Origin: Platycnemis pennipes
Lineage: Eukaryota > Arthropoda > Insecta > Odonata > Platycnemididae
NCBI GenBank assembly: GCA_933228895.1
Contig: OW121849.1
Location: 37,294,354 to 37,358,353 of the forward strand
Reading direction: 5' to 3'
DNA: 64,000 nt
Part shown: positions 1 through 11,900 of the stretch, piece by piece
Numbering within the stretch: the stretch's first letter is position 1
How the letters are laid out: the number at the start of each line of letters is the position of its first letter
Position numbers and translations under genes: made by a program
Notes under the pieces: model-generated
What the model was told of the DNA's origin: nothing
Seen by the model: the letters and a program-made list of their open reading frames with translations, nothing else
Databases searched by the model: none

Positions 1-1340
1 TTACCTTCGTCAAATACCACAGAAACAAAAGAAAAACTGTAAATACGAACGACTATGAGAACTAGGTGGGTTTTTTCAACACCATCGGATATAACGAGCG
101 CTCGATTTAGCGAGTGATTTCCGAGGGATTATGAGCACTCGTTATACCGGGATTCCACTGTACTATTGTTGCTGTTTTTCTATATAGATATATTTAAAAT
201 GTAGCATTAGAAAAGGAATGAAATTCAGAATCCAGTATCCAAAACTAAGGATCAAAAACCAAGATAAAGATCCGAAACCCAGGCAAGGATCCAAATCCGG
301 ATCCAAAAAAGATCATGACAAGGTGAAAACACATGATGCTCATTCAAAAAAATCTTTTCTTTCACCATCGAATCACTCGGGCCTACAATCCCGACGAAGT
401 AATTGAATTATAATTTCAAAATGGCTGAACGAATAACAATAACTAACTTCTAATACCAATTGCTTTCTGATATTTAATAGCAACTTAAAACTATATTCAG
501 TTTGATCTTTGTTCTTACGTAGTGATATTTAGAAGAAAAATTGTTGGCAAAGGAAAAAAATTAACCTATTATTCATAGCCGATTTTTAGTAATCAATTCT
601 CCTGCATAAGCTGGTGCTTGTATGTAGAAGATTAACTGACAATAAACACCATTATGAAATGTGCCAAGCATTAATTGAACCTAGACTGGTCTGTTGGTCA
701 AAGTGTCAGGAATGCTAACTACTAGACCAAGAAATTCAACTTTGGGAACAGATCTTAGCATATTTCAGGATTGCAAATGCTCACTGTTTCTATCTAGGTG
801 TCACGGACATACATTTATTTGCATAGTTGCTTGTAATACAATAAATTATTAGGCTTCATTTGCTTGCATCTAAACATGCAACCTCAAACATGAAACAAAA
901 AAGACTAAATTGGACATTTGAAAAGGGTTTCATGTTCCCTTACTATGGAACCTCAGTTATGAAACTTCCTCACTTATGAAACTTTTTTTTGGTGTCCGCT
1001 GAAAGTTTCATAAATGAGGTTCTACTGTAATTGTACAATGGTTGGAAGAGATTTTTTTGTATTTTCGCGAAAGGCGAAATAAGAAGCATGATATTAAATA
1101 AATCATTTTAGCAGTGTAGATCATATTAACATTAAGGGGGTACTCAAGTTTATGTGAAATGGCTTCAACAAAATATTTTTTAAGAAATTTCAGCACGAAA
1201 TATGTTTGCCTTTTTTCATAAATCATTTTAGCAGTGTAGATCATATTAATATTCAAGGGGGTACTCAAGATTATGTGACATGGTTTCAAGAAAATATTTT
1301 TTTAAAGAAATTTCAGCATGAAATATTTTTGCCTTTTTTA
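1..1340. repeat. Tigger-like terminal fragments and a 120-bp direct repeat
   Basis: At 85-165 a sequence ending CGGGATTCCACTGTA resembles the terminal inverted repeat (TIR) of a Tigger-like element, with palindromic CGAGCGCTCG-type motifs. At 1008-1032 GTTTCATAAATGAGGTTCTACTGTA is a second Tigger-like end, with related copies of TATGAAAC motifs from about 920. At 1098-1337 a 120-bp unit occurs twice in direct order, each starting near AATCATTTTAGCAGTGTAG. No host gene is seen. Confidence 0.5.
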
Positions 1341-2039
1341 TGGAACCATGGAAAATAGAAAAATCAGCCGTTTCTATTTTCATGCCTTATCTCAGTAAAA
1401 AGAAAAGTGAAAATCACGATAATTTGGCTTTCAACAAACAGCGTGTAAGGTATAGAAATTGAAAATGCTCATCACAAAATAAGTTTAAAATAGCATCGCA
1501 GGTGGAATCGCATCATGAGAATCAGGTACGAAATTTTCATGGATCATAACAATTATATTGCTTGCCTTTTTTACTGTAGAAATTAATGCCATTTATTCTG
1601 GTAGCCGATGCACCTAAGGCTTTAATTCCAGCTGAGTTATGCATTTTTTTTTTCAGCGTTTTACAAGTTGACCATGGTAGAGGATGTAGAATCATTAGAA
1701 CCCAGGGCTAACAATACGGGGAGAAAATATGCCTTTTGAAGCGTAACCTCGAGTGAACCTAACTATACGATACAGCTGTTTTGTCTTGCTCTTCATGTTT
1801 TGCTATGATTCACGGTAAGGTGATAAAGGTTCCTGAAATTCAAGTTTGCCTTTCAAGCTTCCTTCTATGCATGGATCTTCTTGATGTAATTTTTCTTGAA
1901 ATTTGTCATTTGTGTCAAAAATGTCCGTGATAGATTTTACGGTCAATTTAAGACACTCATTATCGTCTTCTACTAACTCCTCATCCCATCTCTATATTTT
2001 AATTGCCCGGAATCAATTTTACTTCCAATAATTTGAAAC

Positions 2040-3983
2040 TCAAATTTGATCAAAATAGCTGCAGATTCCGTCACCTCCATGTGATGTAGTTCTTCTACCC
2101 CTTTCTCCTCCTTGCCATGAAATCCTTGTCCCACAATAGCTATTGCCAGGACCGATTACACTGATTTCCTCTTCGAATGAATAAAACCCGAGGAAAGTAT
2201 TCACCACTTCTGAACGAAGGTTTTTCCAGCAAGCATTCAATGTAGACTTCTTCATTTCATCCCATGAATCGAATATGATGTTATTTGAATCCATAATTTT
2301 GAATAAAGGCCAGAAATTCATGATCGTGCTTAGGGGTTTATCTTCAAATGCTTGCAGCAGTCTCTTGAAAGTGCGCTTAGTGTGGTAGGATTTGTAGGTT
2401 TTCATAACTCCTTGATCCAGTGGTTGTCAATGAATGCCGTACTTGGAGGGAGAAACAGTATTCAATGTTTAGTTGGCGTTTTGCAGAGTATCTGCATGTC
2501 CAGGAGTATTGTCAAGTTTTGGTAGGATGTTAAAATCAAGTTGTTCTTTTTAAGATATTGGGAACAAAGCAAAGTTTGAACCATTCTGTTCACAATTCTG
2601 CGGTCAACCATTCCTTTTGATTTGATTTCCAATACACAAGTAGGATCATTTTCAATGCACAAGTTTTTTCTCTTGTAAACCCAACTATTTTCAGCAATAA
2701 GAGTCGGCGTACACTTTAAGCCACCTGAAACATTTGAAAAAAAAATCTGTGTAAAGCGATGTTTAGCGGCCTTGCATCCCGATGCTCATCGTTCCTACTT
2801 TGAAATATAGGTTCTCTTCATCATTTACTCCAGAGCAAGGCTGTCTCATCGGCATTGAAAATTGGATAAGACAGATAACCTCTTTCTTCAATCATAGCAG
2901 AAATCTGGAATTAAATTTTATGATGATTAGCAGATGCACGTTCCCCCTGCAAATATCATTTTAAGGTCATTTCGTCATTTTATAAGCTCCTCAAACCATC
3001 CAATACTCACATCCAAAAACTTTTATTGTTTCACTTGTATAAGACACCGGATTTAGTGCTGATAATGTATTGTATTAAACCACTTCTATAACACGTATTA
3101 CAGCTGAACTCAACATCACCATTCGTTGAATTTTGCCTCTAATCCACAGTCATGAAAATTTTTCCATTGTGCATAAATTTAATTTATTGTGAAAACCCTT
3201 TCATTTTCTCACCACTAGAAGTTCCTGCACTGAACTTAGTCTTATTTTTCCTTCATTTATTCGTGTGGTACTCACGTATATTCACTTGTTTTCCCCATGT
3301 TCTCTCCTTAGGGATGAGGTGTTTTGGCCTGATTTCAGTTTGTCTAAAATTTAAATTTTTCGGCCCAGCTTTATGGCCATACGGATGTACATCAATCTTT
3401 CATGGTGGTACCTATGCTCTTGAAGGTTGTCTCGAGTACCAATGTGCTGGCATCATTTTGTGGTTGTGACGATATCACAAAATTAATCTGTTGTTACAGC
3501 AACTAAGTGATACAGTTGTGTGACCTAAATAGTTGCAGCTTCAGTCGCTTTGCTTGGGCAACGCTATTTCACCGCTAATCCCTAATCGCGAACCTTGAGG
3601 GAAAAAGGATCTAAGGCTTGGAGGACATACACATTGTAATGTCCAATACATAAAATGCAGATGAAATCACCGATAGTAGTGGGCAGAAAGTTACATATAT
3701 TGTAATTAAATGATGAATTCGCCATAAATGTCATGAATTATGACGTTCTTTACACCTAATGTGGTTTGATTAGACAGGTTCACTGCTTTGAACTTAACTA
3801 CTAATCCTTAAGACAATATTTAGAATCATGATGGAGCATGATTGCCAGGTTTGCTACGATCGAAATATCTGAAACCGTGTTTTACTGAAAATGATCGTTT
3901 CTTGTAAAATTGGGTGCATTTTTATGACCGCATCTTAACGAAATCGCTTTGTGAAACCACGCTATGTGAGGGTTTACTGTTTG
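2040..3983 (-). mobile_element. Tigger/pogo-family DNA transposon remnant 1
   Basis: Minus-strand translation, broken by stops and frameshifts, gives a Tigger-type (jerky/CENP-B-like) DDE transposase. In order: IFNADETALLW (about 2860-2830), GCKAAKHRFTQIFFSN and TPTLIAEN (to about 2690), QPLDQGVMKTYKSYHTKRTF (about 2430-2370), and SWDEMKKSTLNACWK (about 2260-2215). These match the DET, QPLDQGV and SWDEVKxSTLNGCWK hallmarks. The 5' end is probably the TIR reading ACAGTAAACCCTCACATAG (reverse strand) at 3965-3983. A matching far TIR was not found, so the 3' boundary is uncertain. Clearly non-functional. Confidence 0.8.
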
Positions 3984-4837
3984 TATAAGTAAGGGTCCAG
4001 GGAAACGTCTTTATCGACATAACACGACATTACATGAAAATGTGGCCATAAAGTGATAAAACACAAAGTATCGAAAAAAAAGCAATTTTTATTGCTTGCG
4101 TAGGTGGAGTAACTTTAACAAAATATAAGCTCTAAAAATATTGTAGGTCTATTAAACTAAACGTAACATTTTTTTTGTAAATAACAAACTGTGAAGAATC
4201 GAGTATGTTGATGGGATGGGTAGAAATACAACAGTTTTAACAAATGGAATTCTGGCAAAACATATCTTTTCATGACGAATAACACAACAAAACTAGTCAC
4301 GATTCAAAATCGAAGAAAGCTTGTAAAGCATTGTCAACGGTTGCCACTCAATACGAACTACACTTACTGCAGGTATATATTTATAAGAGGTCACACAATG
4401 TGACTCTTCTTCCATATCATACATTTGCAAATAGCTAATGAATTTTACGTTAGAATTACTGAGAGCTAATTTCTCGATACTGCTATCACTACGAGCCATT
4501 GTCGCTATTTTCCATCGAGACATGGTCGAGAATATGCAGAGATGCCTGAGTTTGAGGAGTTTCACCTCCCGAAAAAAGGAACCGATATTAATGCAGTAAA
4601 ATGTATTTTATAGTTGTTCATATCTGCATTTATTTATGCAAATAAATTTTTTTGACACCTTAGATAAACTTTTACAAAATTTACAAAGTAAAAAGATTGT
4701 AATTTTTTGTTTTTTCGCAATCTTATTTGTACCGGAAAAAACAAAGAGCATAAAAATATATTAATTTTGAGATCCTTAGAAGTAATTTGGAATTTTTATA
4801 AAACTATTTTCCTGTACCTCTATGTATAAGAATAGGA
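3984..4837. other. Unannotated AT-rich stretch
   Basis: No coding region, known TE protein or structured repeat recognised. A short minus-strand open frame at 4293-4565 has no recognisable features and no splice context. Confidence 0.3.
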
Positions 4838-5105
4838 GGTCGGGTTGGTGTGGTGGCTACAAATATTGACCTCCAACCCTGAGGACTCTGGTTTGAATAC
4901 TGGCAGTGGAAGATAATTTTCATTTGCAAACTGGCCCCTACTTGAGTACTTTGTATAGAGAATTTGAGGATGTTGACGGCACATGCTGTATGGAAAATTA
5001 AAATATTGTTTCCTTAGCACCTTTCATTAAGAGTAGGTTAATACCCATGCCAGGTTTCTCTCCACCCTTAATCCCTCCTTACCCATTCATTCACATCCTT
5101 GTATA
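4838..5105 (+). mobile_element. tRNA-derived SINE, 3'-truncated or diverged copy
   Basis: It starts GGTCGGGTTGGTGTGGTGGC and shares the order of the full copies at 21327 and 58845: an A-box-like GGTGTGGTGGCTA, a degraded B box (GGTTTGAATACTGGC), then ACTGGCCCCTACTTGAGTA, TTAAGAGTAGGTTAATAC and GGTTTCTCTCCACCCTTA. The tail CCCCTGAATAAC is missing. It is older and more diverged than the other two. Confidence 0.75.
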
Positions 5106-5791
5106 TTTCTTTTTACAAGTCTGAAGTGCCTATAAGTGTGGATACATACTTGTAAACACAAAGCATTATATAAGAATGATTTTTATGATTGTTGCAAGGA
5201 AATTCGTTGCATTTATGGAATACAAGGTGGAGAATCGAGCATTTTCGTCACCCTTTGGTCATGTTCAGACCACTTACAAGTTTTTTACAGCTGAATGAAC
5301 AGTTAAATTTCTGTTCAAAATGAATTATTTAATGTTAATAATCTTTCTGTACTTGTTTGTAGAAACAATAATTTTTTCCAGTTCGAGTCATGATTGCATT
5401 TTTTAATTTCAAAAGTTTCATAGTATCACATACTGTCCGGTACATTTAATGTAGGATTTTGTCAGGATCAAGCAGCTAAGCTTTGTTATAATGAAATTTG
5501 AAATGTTGAGTTTCCACTATATTTATGTATGAATAATAATAGAATAATTATCCACGATAGAAGTAATACCAGAGAGAATAGGAGTTTTTATGTAAATGCT
5601 CATTTAGTTTCCAATGAATTGATTTGGAAGAAGTTAATAATGAATACATAACATTCTCTTGAAATACTCATCTTTGAGCTTCATCAGATAAGCCAGTAGG
5701 CTTTTTTTAACACAACTCAATGTATGTTTTTTTTACCTTTTTTTAACTGTAACCGATGAGGTATCATGTGGTCAATGATTTTTTCATGTAG

Positions 5792-5939
5792 TTACCTGCT
5801 GAGAATGCAGAGGAAGATAAGCAGAAACAGGATGAAGAGGAAAAGCTTGAACGCTTACTTGGTGATAAGAAAGGCATTGGTATTGGCAGCCTTGTCCCTA
5901 ATAAGAGTGGTCCACCTCTGATGGAAAAGCTTAGTAAAG
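5792..5939 (+). CDS. Exon 1 in view of the SxIP gene
   Basis: The acceptor is TTTTTTCATGTAG before 5792 and the donor is G|GTTTGT after 5939. It encodes 49 residues beginning LPAENAEEDKQK, then a charged EEEKLERLLGDKKG stretch that could be helical, then GIGIGSLVPNKSGPP. It ends one base into a codon that completes correctly to Gly with exon 2. It is the first exon recognised; no initiator methionine is seen, so upstream exons must exist. Confidence 0.75.
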
Positions 5940-8900
5940 GTTTGTGACACTATAAATACATTATCAAGGGTAATTATCCACTGGATTTTTTACGTTACAG
6001 CAGTGGTGTTTTAAGTCATATATATACATATATATGTGTGTGTGTTGAGCACTTTTGGAAGAGTTAGGAAAAAGAACTGGGGGCTGAGCTTTAAGCCATG
6101 TATAATGCAGGAACCTGTAAAATGGTATGGCTTGGCAATGGGAGGCTGCCAACAATTAAGCATCCTATCAATCAGAGGAGAGGGCAGTAGCTCTTCTTCA
6201 CATTTGAAGATGGGTGGAGATTACTATGGTTGGTACAACAAAACTCAAATCACTACAGGATTGGTAGCATTTTCTTTAATGGCTGAAATACTGTGATGAG
6301 AAAAGCAAGGGGGAACCACCACATTATTATCCCAAGGTATCGCAGTTAATCCACTCATTTTGTTTTTATCAAAATGTGATGTAACCCTCACAAGTGGAAT
6401 GTTCTTGGGGAAAAATAGTCCCCATTTAGGTCTTGGAGTGGGGACTATCTGAGAGAATACATCAGTCAGGTATTATAAACTTAAGGGTAAGAACATGAAA
6501 TATGAGATTGCTGCAGACCTGCAGAAGATAGGAGAACCTGATGGTGGAAATACATATGTAAAAAAAAGTGGACCTTGACATAGTAGGAATCAGGAAAATG
6601 AAGTGGCCTGCAGAAGAGAGACTTCTGAAGTGGGAGGTACAGGATTCTATGCACAAAATATTTAAATGGTAACCCTGGAATGGAAGAATGCTCATAAATA
6701 ATGCCAAAATGCACGAGAAGAGCTTCCTACATAATAGAAAAAGGATAATACTGTATTTACTCGTGTAACCCACACATCTTTTTTCCTGAAACGCTGGTGA
6801 AAAAACAGGGGTGCACAGCTTACACAAATCCTCCAGATTTTCGTGTAAGCCATGCACCATTTTTCCTCAAGTTCCTGTTGTTTTTTCTAGAAGGTTTCGC
6901 ATTTTGTGAACATATCAACGTTAATTGGTAAGTATGGTCTAGTAGTAAATTGTGCATTGTAAAGTATTCTGAAATTTCGAAGTAATTAGTAATAAAAGTT
7001 CACATTTAACAAAGTCTGAGCGTACAAAGGTGCTTGAAGAAACGCTAGATCAGAAACACCACTTGACAAAGCAATAGATTTGTCTTTAATAGATCGTATG
7101 TAGGACAACACATTGTAGCACAGATATGTATTTAAATCTACTGTATCCTGTAAGCTGCCGCAAGGGGGTCGGTGTCTTTATGTCTTTTCAAAATCGTAAG
7201 CGGAGTTTGTTTTGGTATCACGTCTCTGCAGCAACATTTTTATGTAATAGATAGCTCCTTTTGTGTATACATTAAAGCTACATTACAAAGGCAGGACAAA
7301 GAATTTGTTACATAGTGACAAGAGTCATATACTCAGAGATTACGCCTTCTTACCATCCGTGCGTGAGAGTAGTAAAAGAGTTCGAATCGATCAATTATCA
7401 TTTAAAAATAATTTGCAATTATCACCCTAAAAATGAATTCTGATGTGAAATTGCGATCGTTTCCTGTGAGTACAAAACTACATATTTTAAGCGATGCCAA
7501 AAAAGTAGGAAATTGAGCTGCAGGAAGGAAATATGGTGTGTCTGAATCTAGCAGTGATGAAAACTAAAAATGAGAAGTCATGAAATGAATATTCATTATT
7601 GATTTATGTTTCTATTTCCGCGAATGTGTTTTTCTTTAGTTTTATAAGAATTATAATTGTTATTACAGTGAGCTTAGTTTTTTCTCTGTGTTCCCAAGAC
7701 TCCGGTGTTTTTTAATTGTCCCAGTCCACAGCTACTACGCAGAGAGCAGACGAGACCACCACTATCAGGTACGGATGGCATTCTGCTTTTATTTGTTGAT
7801 ATGCCAACGGATTTCGGTAATAATAGAGTAATCACGGTTTGAAATTGTATATATTTCTGCAATTATTTCAGCTGGATGTTATTTTGAGCAAGTGACATTT
7901 TTGTAGCTGGATGATGTATGTAACTGTGATTACTACTGTGAGATGCTAAGAGAAAAAGATGCACAGTAAATGAGGCCATGCGTCGATGCACGACACGATG
8001 GCAATCGTGACGATATTAACATTTAATTCAATCAATTAATGAGAAAGACGTAAACATAATTTAGGCACAGCATTTATGGATATTAAAGAACGTGCATTCA
8101 TGTTATGACAAAATGATGGAGACTCAAGGGCAAAAAAAAATGTTTTTTGATAGAAATAATTTTTTTCCTCTCGAGCCTGCCCGAAAATAGGGGTGTGTGG
8201 GACACACGAGGGCGTGGCTTACATGAGTAAATACGGTAATGATGAAGTTTAAGACCAAGTGCATGGGTACCATTGTGGAGCTGGTTAATATGCCTGAAAT
8301 GGTCTGCAAAGATGAGCAAATGGAAGATTTCTACAGTGAAATCACAGAAGTAATAAAGCTGGTAAAAGAAGAAGAAAACTTAATACTTTTATGATATTGG
8401 AACACTATTGTCAGTGAAGGTCAAGATGGAAAAAAAAGAGGAAAATACAGATTGGGAAATCAAAATGAGAGAGGTGAAAGGCTTCTGGAATTTTGCTTAC
8501 AGCACCAGTTAGGGGTGGCAAGGGTAGTTAAAAAATGACAAAGGAGAAGATATGTATGGAAAATATCAGAAGACAGAAGAATATTCCAAATTAACGAAGA
8601 GATAAAGGAATAGGTGAAGGATTGCAAAAGTTACCTGGGGTTAGATATCGATAGTGACCTCGATTTAGTGATGATAGAATGCCATTTGGAATTCGAGGAT
8701 CTGAAAAAAATAATGAAGAACAAATGGCATGTAGATGAATCAAAGAAGAATCAACATCTGCATTTGATATGAATTGGGATTCAATGCTCAGGATTCTAAA
8801 TGGAATTAAAGTGTCCCATAATAACCAAAGATTTATTCAGAGTTCATGTATAAATCAGATAGCTGTGATTAAATCTGGACCCAGTAGTGAAGAAGTAACA

Positions 8901-11900
8901 ATTGAGAAAGGAGTGAGACAAGGCCATGCACTGTCTCCAGTAATTTTGAATGCATGCACAGAGAAAGCCATTCATAAAATCAACAGTATGGCTTATGGAC
9001 TAAATATCTACAGTGTAAAAATCAGATATTTGCTGATTATTATCTGTTGTGTCAAGGACTGAACAGATTTAAAGAAGTCTCTAGTTGACATGGAAATAAT
9101 AATAATATTAATGTTAGCTAGATAAGTTAAGCTACCCAGCAAGCACATAATCCTCCGTTGATACATCGTTCATGTAAAAATCACATCAACAGCAGGGAAA
9201 CGTGCACAACCGTCGATATCAACTTTATATAAACTCCATATAAACTCTATATAAATCATGGCATCAAATTTAACCAATTTCATGTAAACCATTGATCTAA
9301 ACGAGCAACAGAGTCATCTACCGGCAGATCCAAGCAGTAAGATCCACCAACTGCAGACAGTAGCTCTATCTGGCGGCATAACTTCTTACTAATACGTAAT
9401 TTAATACCCGTATTTTAAATTTTTTTATTTTATTAGAAATACAGACTAAGGGAATTTCAGAGGGAACTCCATGAAATAAATCACTTATTCAATATAATAC
9501 ATTTATTTATGCAATAAGGAGTATCACAAATCAATTATGTATTCTATGTTATCTTCCTCAATTGGTTCATGTTGCCACTTTTGCGTCTTTTCCCTTCAGC
9601 AGTCCTTGATTTTGAGACACGGAACCATTCCCCCAAGCTTCTTTTGACTGGCAGTATTGGCTCATTGTACTTCCTATCCTCCTCTCCGACGTTATTACGG
9701 CCGATTACATGTTCCCGCGCCTCCCTTTGTAGAAGCCTCCACCGTTGGGTCCTTGTCACAGCTGTATGGCTTATAACTACCTTTCGGGATTCTTACGAAG
9801 CTGTAATATATGCCGAGAAACTAATTAAGTAACACCCGTAACCCTCATGCACTAGTACATTAGTCGTTTTTATTACAACTCCTATTATATGCCAAATTTT
9901 TCTCCAAATGCATGCTACTTATTCTGCTAAAAATATAGATTGGGAAGCTGAGGAAATGCATGAACTTACCTTCAATCTTCCCGAAGAAGTTTGAATTCGG
10001 CATGAAGAGGTATACACAAATTCTCTTCCGTCAATGCCGGAAACAAGAAAGCAATAAATTTAAAGGGTTAAAGACTCTTTAAATGGTCTTCAATATCCAA
10101 GTACTTCATGAATGCGTCTTCAATGTCCACTCCAAATGGCACACGTTTTTCCACAAATGTGGAAAAACGTGTGCCGTTTGTTGTTGCCGTTGTTCAGCTA
10201 TTTTAAAATAATTAGTTGTTATCTTTTAATTAAGATAAAGATCAATGACCATAATATGGACCTATTGATAGACTCAACAATCTTGCCGCAAACCTTTGAC
10301 ATCCATGGAAACGAAGGACCCAAAAGTAAATATTTATATTGCAGTTTATAAATAACGCACTTTAACGAATGCATTAATGTATATAATATTATAGGATTCA
10401 TTTTCCTATGCTGACGTTTGCATTTTATAATATTCCAACACGCATTCAGCTCGTGTAATGCGCGGTTTTATGAATATGCAGACGATCGACTATCTAATAA
10501 AAATTTGTTTCACTTCCGTCCTCCGTATCCTTGACAATAAATACTATAAAAGCATACGAATTTCTCAAAGAGATGCTTAAATAAATTAGTAAATTAATGA
10601 GTAAATACGTTCATCATTCACATTGCTATTTATCGTATACGAATTTACTATAGCATACGCGTATACTATATCGCGATATGAGTATCCAATTGGATCCAAT
10701 CTCGGAATTATAAATATCCCTCGGGAATGATTGGCCGAACACAATTAATCGTTCTTTTAGCCCTGAATTCCGCATACTTAAGAAACATGCAATCAACATG
10801 ACAAATTGCGTAGAGAATATTTATATTTTATAGAGGCAAGCATTGGTATATATGCCGTTCAATTTGATGTATCCATTAATTCTGAGAAATTGAATCAATT
10901 TCAGAAAAAAATGTTGGTAATAACGCTGACACACATACATTTATTACATCTTCACTATGCGAATAACTTAACACCAACTTTTAGCAAAAGACTGAGCGCT
11001 CAAAACCACACAAATCGGGCGATATGAAAAGGATTTTCATGACAGTCAACCCAGACTCAACGGCATACATAACATTGAGCTCAACTCATAATCAACGCCA
11101 GCGCATCAACCTTTTCCCTGTTGTTGATACAAGGTTTATATAAACGAATATGAGCGTGCCTGCAGGGTAGTTAAGCTCAGAGATAAATAAAACGAAAGGT
11201 AATGTTATGCAGTAGAGAAAAGGAGGCCAAGATCAATGTCAAACTTAGGAAGCAAAAGATAGAAGGGGCGAGTGAATATTACTGTCAAGGAGGCTGAATA
11301 GGTTGCAATGGGCAAGGGAAGAAGGAAATAGCCAGTAGAATAGCCCAGGTGAAGAGGGCATTCGACCAAAAAAAGAATCTACATACTGCTGGAAAGACAA
11401 GTATAGAAGTAAGGAAACCATTAGTATTAAAATACATCTGGAGTACACTTCTTTATGGTAATGAGGCATTTACAATGACAGCAGCAGCTAAGGTGAGACT
11501 GGAAGATAAAAGGGATTGACTGAGTTACTAAGAAAGAGGTTTTAAGATGAGTGGGAGAAAAGATGATTTTGCTGAAAACCTTTCAAAAGAATACAGGACA
11601 ATTCAATTGGCCATATGTTTAGATGTGATGGGCTGATGAAGACAGTCATTTTAGGAAAATTGAATAGGAAGAATGGAAAAAAAAGGCTTCATACGAAATA
11701 TGTAGCACTAGTTGTTATTGATGTGAAAGAGGAGAATTGTGTAAATATGAAGAGATGAAGTGAGTGGAGAACAGTATCAAACCAATCTTAGGATTGTTGA
11801 ATCATGATCATGATGATGAACAGCAACCAATGTAGGAAATATTTCTATTTTTGTCATTAATGCTGTCTGTAGCTTAAAATGTAGCAGAAAGATTTTAACT

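Larger units (their letters stand above)
6300..11830 (+). mobile_element. RTE-type LINE copy 1, split by two DNA transposons
   Basis: Three separated blocks translate to one RTE-like endonuclease-reverse transcriptase. Block A (about 6430-6750) is the start of the AP endonuclease (DIVGIRKMKWPAEE). Block B (about 8239-9124) continues the endonuclease (DFYSEITEVIKLVKEEENLI; RLGNQNERGERLLEFC) and, after an internal deletion near 8770, the RT palm (IEKGVRQGHALSPVI, then a degraded ADD box). Block C (11178-about 11830) has NLNKTKVMLCSRE, EIASRIAQVKRAFDQKKNL and VLKYIWSTLLYGNEAFTM, ending with the 3' segment shared with the copies at 47.9 and 61.7 kb. Many stops: a pseudogene. The gaps are the elements 6751-8236 and 9134-11168. 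Confidence 0.85.

Noticed and set aside
3152..3469. 105-codon plus-strand open frame
   Set aside because: It is antisense to the degraded Tigger remnant and lacks any recognisable domain.
5680..5700. CTGATGA on the minus strand as a hammerhead core
   Set aside because: There is a short CTC/GAG stem but no GAAA box at the right distance.
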